Of a stretch of DNA of 64,000 nucleotides, positions 47,601 to 54,522 are shown one piece after another (within the stretch, counting starts at the first letter, position 1; every line of letters starts with the position of its first letter). The notes beneath the pieces are model-generated. The model was not told the DNA's origin and did no database searches. It saw nothing but the letters and a program-made list of their open reading frames with translations. The stretch comes from Gimesia chilikensis. Its GTDB lineage: Bacteria > Planctomycetota > Planctomycetia > Planctomycetales > Planctomycetaceae. A program made the position numbers and the translations under genes. The stretch lies in NCBI RefSeq assembly GCF_008329715.1, contig NZ_VTSR01000022.1:1-64000 (forward strand). Reading direction: 5' to 3'.

Positions 47601-47821
47601 TGATTATATAGTCGGCGGAGGTAGCGTTCGGCTGTTTGACGCTCCTGCTCGCGAGTACTCTCTGTTGTCTTTCGTTCTTCGGCAAGTTGATGCGAGGAAT
47701 GAACGTCGTTTGGGGGCGCTTCCGGCGAGAACAGTTTGGTGAGGAAGTGACCAATCACCCAGATTCCGTGGATGAAGGAAGCGAAGAGAATCAAAAGAAT
47801 GAAAACCAGTACGAGTTCCAT
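41672..47821 (-). CDS. Giant polytopic membrane protein
   Basis: A 2049-residue protein. The N-terminus has one membrane segment (ELVLVFILLILFASFIHGIW), then a short predicted coiled region (to about 80), a Pro/Lys-rich linker (about 92-180, with PKPKPKLTPESKPEP), a conserved-looking segment (EEKNIRWGELVSGLLIVGSAIGLV) and then dozens of transmembrane helices spread over the rest, with no large soluble domain. I recognise no transporter or enzyme family; the segment after the linker is loosely like DUF2157/DUF2339-type membrane proteins. Such giant multi-helix proteins are known as uncharacterised planctomycete proteins. Function unknown. Confidence 0.85.
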   Translation of the reverse strand: MELVLVFILLILFASFIHGIWVIGHFLTKLFSPEAPPNDVHSSHQLAEERKTTESTREQERQTAERYLRRLYNQGVIPEEDFVRLFKYTAAKQPAPAPPEVVQPKPKPKLTPESKPEPKPSTQKPVPQKTPEKEPVLEISDFLDESAFEPETRPEQIEPVSPAHTSPRPAMPVEEQKRPLGSLLQAFMEEKNIRWGELVSGLLIVGSAIGLVVSLWSTLKNQIPYLPALLFLLATAAIHGAGLYTFKRWKLEATSRGLLLITVLLVPLNFLAAIRLSDHRPATDPLFILALGVGFAAFGWMVHSSSRILLSFGRWPLLAIVLGTSAGQILISRLGDQATTFLQINFLALLPVGCFVGGLVYVLRNTFDWEEISDSRARELVTLLGLAVFSVLAPCWLMIWNAPERLETFARLTPLFSLMESLLVGFGLLLHHRKGKDESPHWSLTGSSLAIFAAIMLLVNFAIAWPRVDILIALGIVNAISLTLLAFRGRFPLCHVPALASLTISALLGFHVLGGTLPLEGVTQRMLMEAMLLGRSAIVLLALAIGAGIGAMLLKNKSHREAAEYYLYAAVGLACGSSLIAVYAGFYARTDVMWTTVALLLNSVVFLTANWHIRRPILSSIGSFLWFLTLQHALCLNGPIRELLQSMHLRPDGPFAWGCLIHASTSLLFLLALQFWSQNRQKLQNSWSLLPAEGNSFTSPLTAGAMITSVLMIPYALLQIMPAHMHAFYSFWLMLIWLGIALILRSEVWFLCAQFAGTAGTLYTATAVGQRFDLWTGNGYHSPRYWLFHILAIALWNGLNSLIRSQKFSGNMLGALARTSRLNLQPILLGGAILATGLVFAFALLPLVGAEFSQAYRMSAVWKYLAPAMFGLFVYLMGLTAITITRPREHSLWTQGALSCTLVVLFSLFVIFNSALKEFSVGFPLQLAPEAFSIWSWLCLGLLMLGCLTFLNSRLQKLASLGMLLISYLIPFLLAGYFNQTQHVAGALRWCLSLYAVVIFVVVWKAESVLQTFQSQQVRLGYLTRLLEDKPSWRDLSMLGVGLPVLFLTICQVLGTGLGQIPTLDVADRLLAFTQFGLPLLILLGTIICYAVLFRSNGWMLLASHLLLATTLAGTILMFSTPLDQYDTAEFLQTLTWLGLAAAGFGIFWLACERWIHPEFREHQLLTSSEWPPLRLHLATMLSLVVSPYLLPFLFNLFDPAGSWGPRFSQAPWVTLPAVGVSAFCIQYFARRYSSSMQVNGLSFLSLALIGLAAVLGWHHTDWNAWQVNLLLEGGLLVVLTFHAFRFVQTWRRSAGDTELQADTLRHLYWSQLLFGLLLLFGFRGGWSDLYRPWPGLTIAATGTALYFTLGLCLRKQIMAWASLAISLLGTVFVLTAHWNDVGVVISPQNEMDLLKWLVTTAAGVAACWLAVDVYRQRVSTDEELGLSEFRLQHIVTGTLSGVVLLYTLTITVSRTLLTVEGLPVIRDIQGWIALASVTVLLTALLWDRNSRYGLAPLFMMGLCAIGTFLSNETELRILVQRSGIALSVYACLIGILWRVRSQLGQAGNRLAIANADLIWEQARSWVPQAVSVMTLSTILALLHSVLRFEDQTLRWWSVVGTFLTVPALLAVGDLTELSERFKHRALLALGAASIYFSWALLPVKGNFYWLDHLIRLLEAVSVLSLLTTVVLAKWPSLTPDWTEAIRKSARTFLTAAGVALLSILASEIGLQLTGVRLQLTPARIGVVSAALVLLSAALIVMAAIPKYDPFQLPLKRRMLYVYASEIVLALLFLHIYLTVPELFRGYLLPYWPYIVIAIAFAGAGVGEFFDRIGLQVLSEPLQRTGVFLPLLPALSFWLHGASTQTSPVVGEYSLVLLLISLVYVVMSLWRKSFVYTTLAALAGNGALWAFWVEQGQLLTQHPQLWLIPPALSVLVATHLNRDKLSDSQLTSIRYFSTIAIYVSSTGDMFITGVAESIELPMILCGLSVVGIFAGMLLRVRAFLYVGTSFLVLSIVSMIWHASQSLGHVWPWWAFGIGLGICILALFGLFEKRRNEMLDLVGKLKTWDR

Positions 47822-47986
47822 GGGGTTGGTCCCTGTTGCAGCGGAAGATCAAACATCCAGCCTTACCTCGGCTTCTTTACGGGCGGATTCTCTTGAGCGA
47901 TATCACTCCTCAATTTGGAATTTTCATTAAAAATCAGGATGTTATTTCTTAACTCTAATCCAGGAAAAGGATTAGAGCAATGATGT

Positions 47987-48796
47987 TCAATAAACGGAGA
48001 TGCGGGTGCCATCGGCGAACATCCGGGTCGGCTGACTGCTTCGGATCTCTTTACCCCAGCGACGCCTGACCGCGGGGGGCAGATAAGTGAAGGCATACCA
48101 GCCATCCAGCACGCGATTGCGGACTGTCTGTTGTTCCAGATTCTCCAGTTCCCAACTGGTCAGAATTGTTTTCCATAACCGGGCCCGTTGAGAGGCGCGG
48201 TAGTGGATGGGATCAAAGCCATACCACTCAGGCTGGGGAGCCACAATCCGGATACGGGGATCTCCAGCCAGTTCGGCGAGTCGCTGATTCAACTCGCCGA
48301 CTTTCTGAATCAGATCGGGAAGTGAGGCCGGGTTTTTCGGGAAGAACAGCCGTCGCGTCATCTCAAAACGCAGATTTGAGAGTTTCGCGAGTGTGAACTC
48401 GGGAAGTAATGTGATTGTTACCCGGGCATCGATCGCCTGTAATTGATCCAGGCAGAGCCTGACCCAACTGAAGATGGCATCGACCGTTTGACCGTAAATC
48501 AGATCATTGCCGATATCAGTCAACAGCGCGAGGGGCTGTTCCGAAATTCGATCCGGTGTGGGTAATGCCTGCCACAAATCACAGCGGGAGATGCCGGGCA
48601 GGGCACGGTGCAGCAGACGACTCCAGGTTCCGTATGAGCGTCCATGCCCGAGGGCGGTATAGATGTCACAGGGAACCCCTATGCTCGGCTGCAGGAGACG
48701 CAGAATCAGAGGAAAGTCTCTGGTCAGGTTACTTGCTCCCAGCAGAATCACCGGACGTCCGCCGGACTGTGGCTCTGGAGCAGTGAATTCAGGCAT
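47987..48796 (-). CDS. SGNH-hydrolase-like protein
   Basis: The 269-residue product carries the pattern of an SGNH/GDSL hydrolase: block I as LLGASNLTR (Ser 22, GASN in place of GDSL), block III as TDIGND and block V as FDPIHY with Asp and His. So the Ser-Asp-His triad is present, although block I is atypical. No signal peptide. It may be an esterase or acyl hydrolase; the substrate is not known. It is separated by 165 bp from the giant gene. Confidence 0.65.
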   Translation of the reverse strand: MPEFTAPEPQSGGRPVILLGASNLTRDFPLILRLLQPSIGVPCDIYTALGHGRSYGTWSRLLHRALPGISRCDLWQALPTPDRISEQPLALLTDIGNDLIYGQTVDAIFSWVRLCLDQLQAIDARVTITLLPEFTLAKLSNLRFEMTRRLFFPKNPASLPDLIQKVGELNQRLAELAGDPRIRIVAPQPEWYGFDPIHYRASQRARLWKTILTSWELENLEQQTVRNRVLDGWYAFTYLPPAVRRRWGKEIRSSQPTRMFADGTRISVY

Positions 48797-48921
48797 GGAT
48801 GTAATTATCCCGGGTGTCGTGATATATGTGAAAGGAAGCTTTCTATTTTAGCGAGATCAGGTATTTCAGAAAGAGAAATTTACACTCGCTCTGATTTATA
48901 AGCAGAGGAATGCTCGCGCAT

Positions 48922-48953
48922 AAAAAAAGGCACCATCGATTTGATGGTGCCTT
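48922..48953 (-). terminator. Rho-independent terminator of tig
   Basis: AAGGCACCATC (48927-48937) and GATGGTGCCTT (48943-48953) form a perfect 11-bp stem with a 5-base loop; the A run at 48922-48928 is the T run on the minus strand. Confidence 0.9.
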
Positions 48954-48982
48954 GATTCTATGTTGAATGAGAAGCGGGGCGA

Positions 48983-50449
48983 TTAGTCTTCGCCTTCTGC
49001 TTCTTCTTCCTCTTCAGCTTCCGCAGCGGAGCCGGCGAAGCTGGAGCAGACCGAGCGAGCGATAGCAGAGACTTTGTTTTCCTCTGGCTTCTTCATCTCG
49101 GTTTCTTTGTATTCAGCTTTTTCCAGGATGACGTCAACCGCTTTACGCTCACGCAGCTGAGCTTCCAGGTTTTCAATCATGCCGGATTTGACCATACGAG
49201 CCCGTACGCGGCGGGGGCTTTCACCCTGCTGCATGGCCATGTAGTAGATTTCCATGTCGATTTCGGAAGGATCGACCATCAGGTTTTCGGTCGTGGCAAT
49301 CTTGTCCAGCACGAAGTGCTCTTTGAGTGCCTGACGAGTGCTGGAAATCGCCTGCTGACGCAGTTCGTTTTCGCGAGCCTGGATATCCTGGCGGGAGAAA
49401 CCGGCCTGCTGCATTTCGAGGATTTCCCGACGCAGTGCGTTTTCCACCTGCTTGGAAACCAGTGTTTCCGGCAGATCCCAGTCGGCAGACTCGGTGATCT
49501 TTTCCAGAACCTGGGTACGGGTAGACTGACGCTGCTCGTAAGTCACCTGACGTTCCAGGATGTTTTTGATTTCTTCGCGGAGTTCTTCTTCCGATTCGGC
49601 ACCGATCCGTTCCAGCAGCTCTTCGTTGATTTCCGGAGGCTGGATGAACTTGACGGTCTTCACGGTGAAAGTCGCTTTGACCTTTTCGCCACGCATTTCG
49701 ATCTGATCGGCTTCTGCAGAAACTTCAAATTCGGTTTCGCGAGTGTCGCCGGCTTTAACGTCAGCCATGACTTCGCCGAAGTCTTTGATTTCGGCATCAC
49801 GCAGACGCAGGATCGGACGGAGCGGAACTACCAGTTCAGCGATTTCGCTGAGTGGCTTGCCGTCGTGTTCGAACTTGATTGACAGTTCGAGGTAATCTTC
49901 TTTTTCAGCAGCACCTTTCCGTTCTTCCATTTCGCCGTACTGGCCGAGGAAGCGGTTGAGGTATTCTTCGATGTCTTTGTCGCCGATTTCGCGGACAGGA
50001 CGTTCCAGCGACAACCCTTTGTATTCGGGCAGTTTGAAATCAGGACGAACTTCGACTTCAAATTCGAAGGTGAATTCGCCGTCTTCTGGAATTTCCAGGC
50101 TTTCGACATCAATGGTTGGCTCGTTGATCGGATCCAGGTCATTGTCTTCAGCGATCAGTTCCAGGCTTTCCATCAGGACCCGCTGTTTGACCTGATCGTT
50201 GAGTTCCTGGCGGAAACGTTTTTCGATCAGCTTCTTGGGAACATGGCCAACGCGGAAACCGGGAACTGTTGCCTGATCACCCAGTTCAGAGACAGACTCA
50301 GAGTAGAAGTGCTCAATGTCAGAACGGGGGACTGATACAGTCACATGTTTTTTACAGGGACCCACCTCTTTAATATCGGCGGTCGCAGACATTTTATACT
50401 CGCCTTCGGTGGAGACGGTTTCTTCTGTCGTTGCGAGATCGTCAGACAC
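48983..50449 (-). CDS. tig: Trigger factor
   Basis: The 488-residue ribosome-associated chaperone has the ribosome-binding signature VPGFRVGHVPKKLIEKRF in the N-terminal domain. A middle domain in the PPIase position (about 185-270) seems diverged, without the aromatic active-site pattern of FKBP-type PPIases. The helical C-terminal domain follows, with a very acidic tail (EAEEEEEAEGED). The start is GTG with AAAGGA nine bases upstream. It is not next to clpP/clpX in this window; a tRNA gene lies upstream. Confidence 0.93.
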   Translation of the reverse strand: MSDDLATTEETVSTEGEYKMSATADIKEVGPCKKHVTVSVPRSDIEHFYSESVSELGDQATVPGFRVGHVPKKLIEKRFRQELNDQVKQRVLMESLELIAEDNDLDPINEPTIDVESLEIPEDGEFTFEFEVEVRPDFKLPEYKGLSLERPVREIGDKDIEEYLNRFLGQYGEMEERKGAAEKEDYLELSIKFEHDGKPLSEIAELVVPLRPILRLRDAEIKDFGEVMADVKAGDTRETEFEVSAEADQIEMRGEKVKATFTVKTVKFIQPPEINEELLERIGAESEEELREEIKNILERQVTYEQRQSTRTQVLEKITESADWDLPETLVSKQVENALRREILEMQQAGFSRQDIQARENELRQQAISSTRQALKEHFVLDKIATTENLMVDPSEIDMEIYYMAMQQGESPRRVRARMVKSGMIENLEAQLRERKAVDVILEKAEYKETEMKKPEENKVSAIARSVCSSFAGSAAEAEEEEEAEGED

Positions 50450-50577
50450 GGTCCAATCCTTTTCTTTTACGTTGTGTAGAAAACAGCAATGGGGGCTTTA
50501 CCAAATCACTGCACTCAATCTGAGGGTGGCAGTTGCACACTGCGGAGCTGATTCTGATAGCGATACTACTTAAAGTA

Positions 50578-50609
50578 TGAAAAGCCCCACATTCAAGAAG
50601 ATGGGGGCT
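50578..50609 (-). terminator. Possible terminator after tRNA-Gly
   Basis: AGCCCC (50583-50588) pairs with GGGGCT (50604-50609), with CAT/ATG extending the stem, followed on the minus strand by a short TTTT. It lies just downstream of the tRNA gene. Confidence 0.55.
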
Positions 50610-50646
50610 CTGATTCAATCCCTGAGATTTTGCATGCGAAAAAAAG

Positions 50647-50718
50647 AGCGGGTGAAGGGATTTGAACCCTCGACAGCCACGTTGGCAACGTGGTGCTCTA
50701 CCACTGAGCTACACCCGC
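50647..50718 (-). tRNA. tRNA-Gly (anticodon GCC)
   Basis: Folded on the minus strand: acceptor GCGGGTG (5') with CACCCGC (3'), discriminator T; D-arm GCTC-AGTGGTA-GAGC; anticodon stem CCACG/CGTGG around loop TTGCCAA, anticodon GCC; T-arm GAGGG-TTCAAAT-CCCTT. Length 72 with discriminator. CCA is not encoded. Confidence 0.95.
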
Positions 50719-51307
50719 GAGCTGGCATGTATTGGACTGAGAGTGAAGATCACTTTCAGAAGCAACACGTGCTTGCTGTGTGTGAAGATTATGTAATCTT
50801 ATCCGCTGAGGTCAAGGGTACGACAAGAAGTAAATCATGGATATCAGAGACTTTTTTCATTTTTTCTCTTCGTATCCTTTCTGAGCCTGCTGTTTATGGC
50901 TGACTCTACGGATTGACAGGATTTTACGGACGCTCTCACAATCCAGGTGGACTGTTTTTGGTCCCTGTTGCCGATTCGCCACGTGTTGCTTTGAAACAAC
51001 ATCGCGCTAACTGACCTGATAACAGCGGGTTAAGTCCTCTCTGCTCCTCGCCCCTCAGATCGTGTTGATTTTTCACCACAGTCCGCTCAGACCGTGTGCC
51101 GCGTGCCGCAAGAATTATTTCAACGGACGGACTGTTTTTATCTCCTTATATTTCAACAGGTTGTGATCACTGCTGTGGACGGTTTGTAAAAACTTTTTTA
51201 CGTTCCGGCACGTTTGGTATTCAGCTTGCTTTACATCCCATTATCAACTTTGAAACGTTGACTCGATGCAAACAACTTTAAATCAAACAATTTTGGAGAC
51301 CACCACT
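50719..51307. other. Long intergenic region before the prepilin-like genes
   Basis: 589 bp with no convincing gene. Upstream of the tRNA (minus) and of the small membrane-protein gene (plus), so it should hold the tRNA promoter and that of the plus-strand pair. It has a GTAAAAACTTTTTTAC-like dyad near 51186. A regulatory or small-RNA role cannot be judged by eye. Confidence 0.4.
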
Positions 51308-51586
51308 ATGAAAAACATCATCAACTCACTGATCAACGACGAAGCCGGTTTCATTGTTTCTGCAGAACTGGTTCTGATTTCCTCGATCGCCGTACTGGCC
51401 ATGATCGTCGGACTGTCTGAAGTCGCTAATAACGTGAACCAGGAACTGGAAGATGTCGGATCCGCTTTCTCCAGCATCAACCAGACTTACAACCTCTGTG
51501 AAGTCTCAGGTCACAAAGGGGAACTCAGTGGCAGCAATTTCCGTGACTGCCCCGACTTCTGCTCAGGTCAGTGGGACATCTACTAA
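51308..51586 (+). CDS. Small prepilin-like membrane protein (paralogue 1)
   Basis: The 92-residue protein has the start supported by GGAG nine bases upstream of the ATG at 51308. It has a short polar N-terminus ending in DEAG, then one hydrophobic segment FIVSAELVLISSIAVLAMIV, followed by NQELEDVGSAFSSINQTY and a Cys-rich tail (CEVSGHKG, FRDCPDFC). This resembles type IV or Flp/TadE-type prepilins: a Gly-Phe processing site and a conserved Glu near position 6 of the mature part (position 5 is usual). Its paralogue follows 137 bp later. Likely an exported, membrane-inserted structural or surface protein; whether it is processed is not known. Confidence 0.75.
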   Translation: MKNIINSLINDEAGFIVSAELVLISSIAVLAMIVGLSEVANNVNQELEDVGSAFSSINQTYNLCEVSGHKGELSGSNFRDCPDFCSGQWDIY

Positions 51587-51722
51587 GCCTGACGCTCTGA
51601 AAACAACTCTACCCGAAACTGCTTTCTTTCCAAAGACGACCGCCTGCAGGGATTCACCACTCCTGCAGGCATCCGGTCACCCGAAACAAAACCAAATCTC
51701 TTAATCTCTGGAGTCTGTGAAC

Positions 51723-52043
51723 ATGAATAGTGTGCTGATGCGTTTCATGAACGAAGAGGCGGGCTTTATTGTCTCTGCCGAACTGGTACTGATCTCAACG
51801 ATCGCCGTCCTGGCGATGATTGTAGGGCTCAGTGAAGTCGCCCATGGTATTAACCAGGAACTGGAAGATGTCGGCTCGGCGTTTGGCCGCATCAATCAGA
51901 GTTTCTATGTTGCAGGGGCGCATGGCCACAAGGCCTGCACAGACGGCAGCAGTTTCCGCGATCAGGCGGATTTCTGTGACGGCGAGAATGACATCGTCTG
52001 TGATCGTCCGCCCCGCAGCGAAGGGAACGGCTACTACTATTAA
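51723..52043 (+). CDS. Small prepilin-like membrane protein (paralogue 2)
   Basis: The 106-residue protein shares its first about 65 residues with paralogue 1: NEEAGFIVSAELVLIST, AVLAMIVGLSEVAHGINQELEDVGSAFG. The tail differs in sequence but keeps the pattern GHK, GSSFRD and DFCDG and has three Cys. The ATG at 51723 has GGAG (51710-51713) nine bases upstream; an in-frame GTG at 51717 is too close to that site. It ends in a strong terminator, so the two genes form one transcription unit. Confidence 0.75.
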   Translation: MNSVLMRFMNEEAGFIVSAELVLISTIAVLAMIVGLSEVAHGINQELEDVGSAFGRINQSFYVAGAHGHKACTDGSSFRDQADFCDGENDIVCDRPPRSEGNGYYY

Positions 52044-52130
52044 GCGATCGCGGAACAGCAGTTCTGCTCACACATAATGTTTCCTTAACAGGAAGCAGGC
52101 ATGCATCGAGGCGGAGGTCTCCACCTCAGG

Positions 52131-52168
52131 CACCCTGATCAGCGAATCTGGTCAGGGTGCTTTTTTTA
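52131..52168 (+). terminator. Rho-independent terminator after the prepilin-like pair
   Basis: GCACCCTGATCAG (52131-52143) pairs with CTGGTCAGGGTGC (52149-52161) around a five-base loop, followed by seven T. Confidence 0.9.
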
Positions 52169-52186
52169 TGCGCGGCGCGGGAGCTT

Positions 52187-53206
52187 TTATTTAGGAAAGA
52201 AGTCGGCCAGGTTGACTACAGTTTCCGTACGAGCCGAGTAGTCCAGCGCGTTGAGTACCCGCTGGGTATTGATCCCCAGATCAGGCCACTGCTGCTCCAG
52301 TCGTCCCGAACGGATAATGTCGCAGAAATGGTTGATCATACAGGTTTCCTGCAGCGGATTCGCGGTTTCGTGTCGGGTGATCTTTCCCCAGGAGTCTTTG
52401 ACTTCAAAGGCGGGTTTGGTGTTTTCCCAAGGGCGGGTGAAGTCATCACAGATCAGTGAGGCTTTTGTGCCGGCCAGTTCAAACCACTTTCGCATGTTGA
52501 CATCAAAACCACAATCAAAGGATGCGATGCGATCTTTGCTGAACCACATGATTCCGGAGAAATTATAATCGACGTCATTATAAGGTCGTGCGGTTCCGAA
52601 GACTTTGGTGGGCAGTTCATTGAATGCCCAGAGGGCGACTCCAATACAGTACCAGCCCAGGTCACCTAAGGAACCGCCTCCCAGATCGCGCTGCAGACGG
52701 AGGTCTCCTTCAGGGACGGTATCCCAGTTGAAGGTGAAAGCGGAAGTGATCCTGCGGTGTTCTCCCAGCGCGTCGCTGCGAATCAGTTCGAGCATCTCTT
52801 GCGCACGCGGATGGTGATACCACATCACGCCATCCATCAGCTGAACTTCGTTTTCCAGACAGACGCGTCGCATTTCGCGCGCCTGGTTCACATTGAGTGC
52901 CAGGGGCTTTTCACATAATACGTGTTTGCCTGCGCGGGCGGCGCGAACGGTCCACTCGCCATGCAGTGCCGGTGGGAGTGGAATGTAGACGGCATCGATA
53001 TCGGGATCGTGGATCAATGCGTCATAGCTGCCAACGCTGCGTTTGACGTGATGCTTTTCTGCCCAGTCGGCAGCGCGGGTGGCATCGCGGCTGGCGATGC
53101 AGGTCAACTCGGCATTCTCTGCCTGGTGAATTGCAATGCTGATCTTCTCGGCGATACGGGCCGTACCCAGGATGCCCCAGCGCACAGTCCGGTTTGAGTC
53201 TTTCAT
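52187..53206 (-). CDS. Gfo/Idh/MocA family oxidoreductase (cytoplasmic)
   Basis: The 339-residue NAD(P)-dependent oxidoreductase has Rossmann text VRWGILGTARIAEKISIAI, catalytic EKPLALNV (Lys of the EKP motif) and the C-terminal alpha/beta domain (GDLGWYCIGVALW). There is no signal peptide, unlike the exported family member at 11736-13193. The group includes D-xylose and trans-dihydrodiol dehydrogenases. It likely acts on a sugar or cyclitol in the cytoplasm. Convergent with the prepilin-like pair. Confidence 0.9.
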   Translation of the reverse strand: MKDSNRTVRWGILGTARIAEKISIAIHQAENAELTCIASRDATRAADWAEKHHVKRSVGSYDALIHDPDIDAVYIPLPPALHGEWTVRAARAGKHVLCEKPLALNVNQAREMRRVCLENEVQLMDGVMWYHHPRAQEMLELIRSDALGEHRRITSAFTFNWDTVPEGDLRLQRDLGGGSLGDLGWYCIGVALWAFNELPTKVFGTARPYNDVDYNFSGIMWFSKDRIASFDCGFDVNMRKWFELAGTKASLICDDFTRPWENTKPAFEVKDSWGKITRHETANPLQETCMINHFCDIIRSGRLEQQWPDLGINTQRVLNALDYSARTETVVNLADFFPK

Positions 53207-53566
53207 AGTCGGCGGTCCAATGAATCCAGGTAGTAAGATTTATGAAAAAAAATTTGAAATCTTCAAACCAAGTCGTTATCGTTGAGGCAGAGCAGCTTTT
53301 TCTCTTATTTCATTTCTTTTCTATCTTTCGATGCCTGAGAAAGTTTTGCTCAATATCACAGAGTTTTTGGACTCTGTAAAGTGTTCGTCGTTCAGTTTAC
53401 CTGTCAGTTTTCGTATCGCGCTCCAGACAACATCTCTATTTTGACGCTCAAAGAAGTGGACACGTTTCTTGTGTGCATTTCGTTGTACATATGCCTGCTA
53501 GCGATAGGCTAGCATTGAACACTATTCCGGGTTCAGGCGGGCAGAATCTGGTAGACAGGAGTTAAA
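53207..53566. other. Divergent intergenic region with an inverted repeat
   Basis: 360 bp without a gene, very AT-rich in its first half. TGCTAGC-GATAG-GCTAGCA (53496-53514) is an inverted repeat about 52 bp before the next plus-strand gene, in the position of an operator or promoter element. Confidence 0.45.
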
Positions 53567-54442
53567 ATGACCAAACGGATACAGATGTTAGCAATTGCCT
53601 GCGCCTTACTGACCATAGGTGGCGCGACGGCTCCCTCGGTGGAAGGAACACCACGGCGAGATATCATCACGAAACTCTCATTGAGTAAGGATGCCCCCCA
53701 GATTGAACTGTTTGAGGGGCTGAAGAAACAGACCCTGTCGGCACGGGTCTATCCCATCAGCGCCTATAATTCCTCAGTCTTCATTACGAATAAGACTTCC
53801 GAGCCACTGACGGTCAAAGTACCTCCCGCGGTTTCTTCCGTACACATTCTGGCGCAGGCTGGTCCGGGACAACAACCGGGACTCGGACAGGGATTGTTAC
53901 AGGACCTGCAGGGACTCAATCAACCGATGACGGGAGATTCCCAGGCGGTCGGTGGCAATCTGGCACCGATGAGCAACAATCAGAATTTTGATTTCCAGGG
54001 CTTCTTTACCATTCCGCCGGAAAAGACCGTGCGCCTGCGGCTGCGTTCTGTCTGCCTGGAACATGGGAAGCCGTGCCCTTCCAGCAGAAAAACCTATGAG
54101 CTGCGCCCCATCGAATCGCAGGTGGAAGACAAAGCACTGGTGCTTCTGCTCAAGAAATTCAATCCCCGTCGCGACGACTGGGAAATGATGCAGGCCATCG
54201 CCTGGCACCTCTCCAGCCACCTGGACTGGCAGGACCTGGCCAGCAAACGGAAACACAAAATCGTGGGCGGCGGTGTGCCTTACTTCAAACCGGAGCAACT
54301 CATCGCTGCACGTAAAGTAGTAGAAGTGGCCCGCACTGAAGTGCATCGTCAGACCGTGGCAGATCGTAATCCGTTTTCAGATCAGGAAACGAAATCAACT
54401 CAGGAAGCAACTCTGAGTCGCGTTCGAGGCGAGCGCCGCTGA
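53567..54442 (+). CDS. Secreted hypothetical protein
   Basis: The 291-residue product has a signal peptide (MLAIACALLTIGGATAPSVEG). A beta-rich part (about 30-110, FITNKTSEPLTVKVPPAVSS) is followed by a Gly/Gln-rich linker (AGPGQQPGLGQGLLQDLQG) and a second beta-rich part that includes CLEHGKPCPSS. The C-terminus is charged and helical. AGGAG before the ATG supports the start. No family is recognised; it may be a cell-envelope structural protein. A bidirectional terminator follows. Confidence 0.75.
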   Translation: MTKRIQMLAIACALLTIGGATAPSVEGTPRRDIITKLSLSKDAPQIELFEGLKKQTLSARVYPISAYNSSVFITNKTSEPLTVKVPPAVSSVHILAQAGPGQQPGLGQGLLQDLQGLNQPMTGDSQAVGGNLAPMSNNQNFDFQGFFTIPPEKTVRLRLRSVCLEHGKPCPSSRKTYELRPIESQVEDKALVLLLKKFNPRRDDWEMMQAIAWHLSSHLDWQDLASKRKHKIVGGGVPYFKPEQLIAARKVVEVARTEVHRQTVADRNPFSDQETKSTQEATLSRVRGERR

Positions 54443-54462
54443 ATTTCACCCGTTAAAAAAAG

Positions 54463-54501
54463 AAAGGGGCAGTCCTCATAAGACTGCCCCTTTTTTTTGA
54501 T
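54463..54501. terminator. Bidirectional rho-independent terminator
   Basis: AAAGGGGCAGTC (54463-54474) pairs with GACTGCCCCTTT (54482-54493), with T run on the plus side and A run before it. It ends both the gene at 53567 and ettA. Confidence 0.9.
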
Positions 54502-54522
54502 GTCTCAACTGTCAGTTGTCGT

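Noticed and set aside
50577-50903. 108-codon plus-strand frame over the tRNA region
   Set aside because: It runs across tRNA-Gly and a terminator; an RNA gene explains this stretch.
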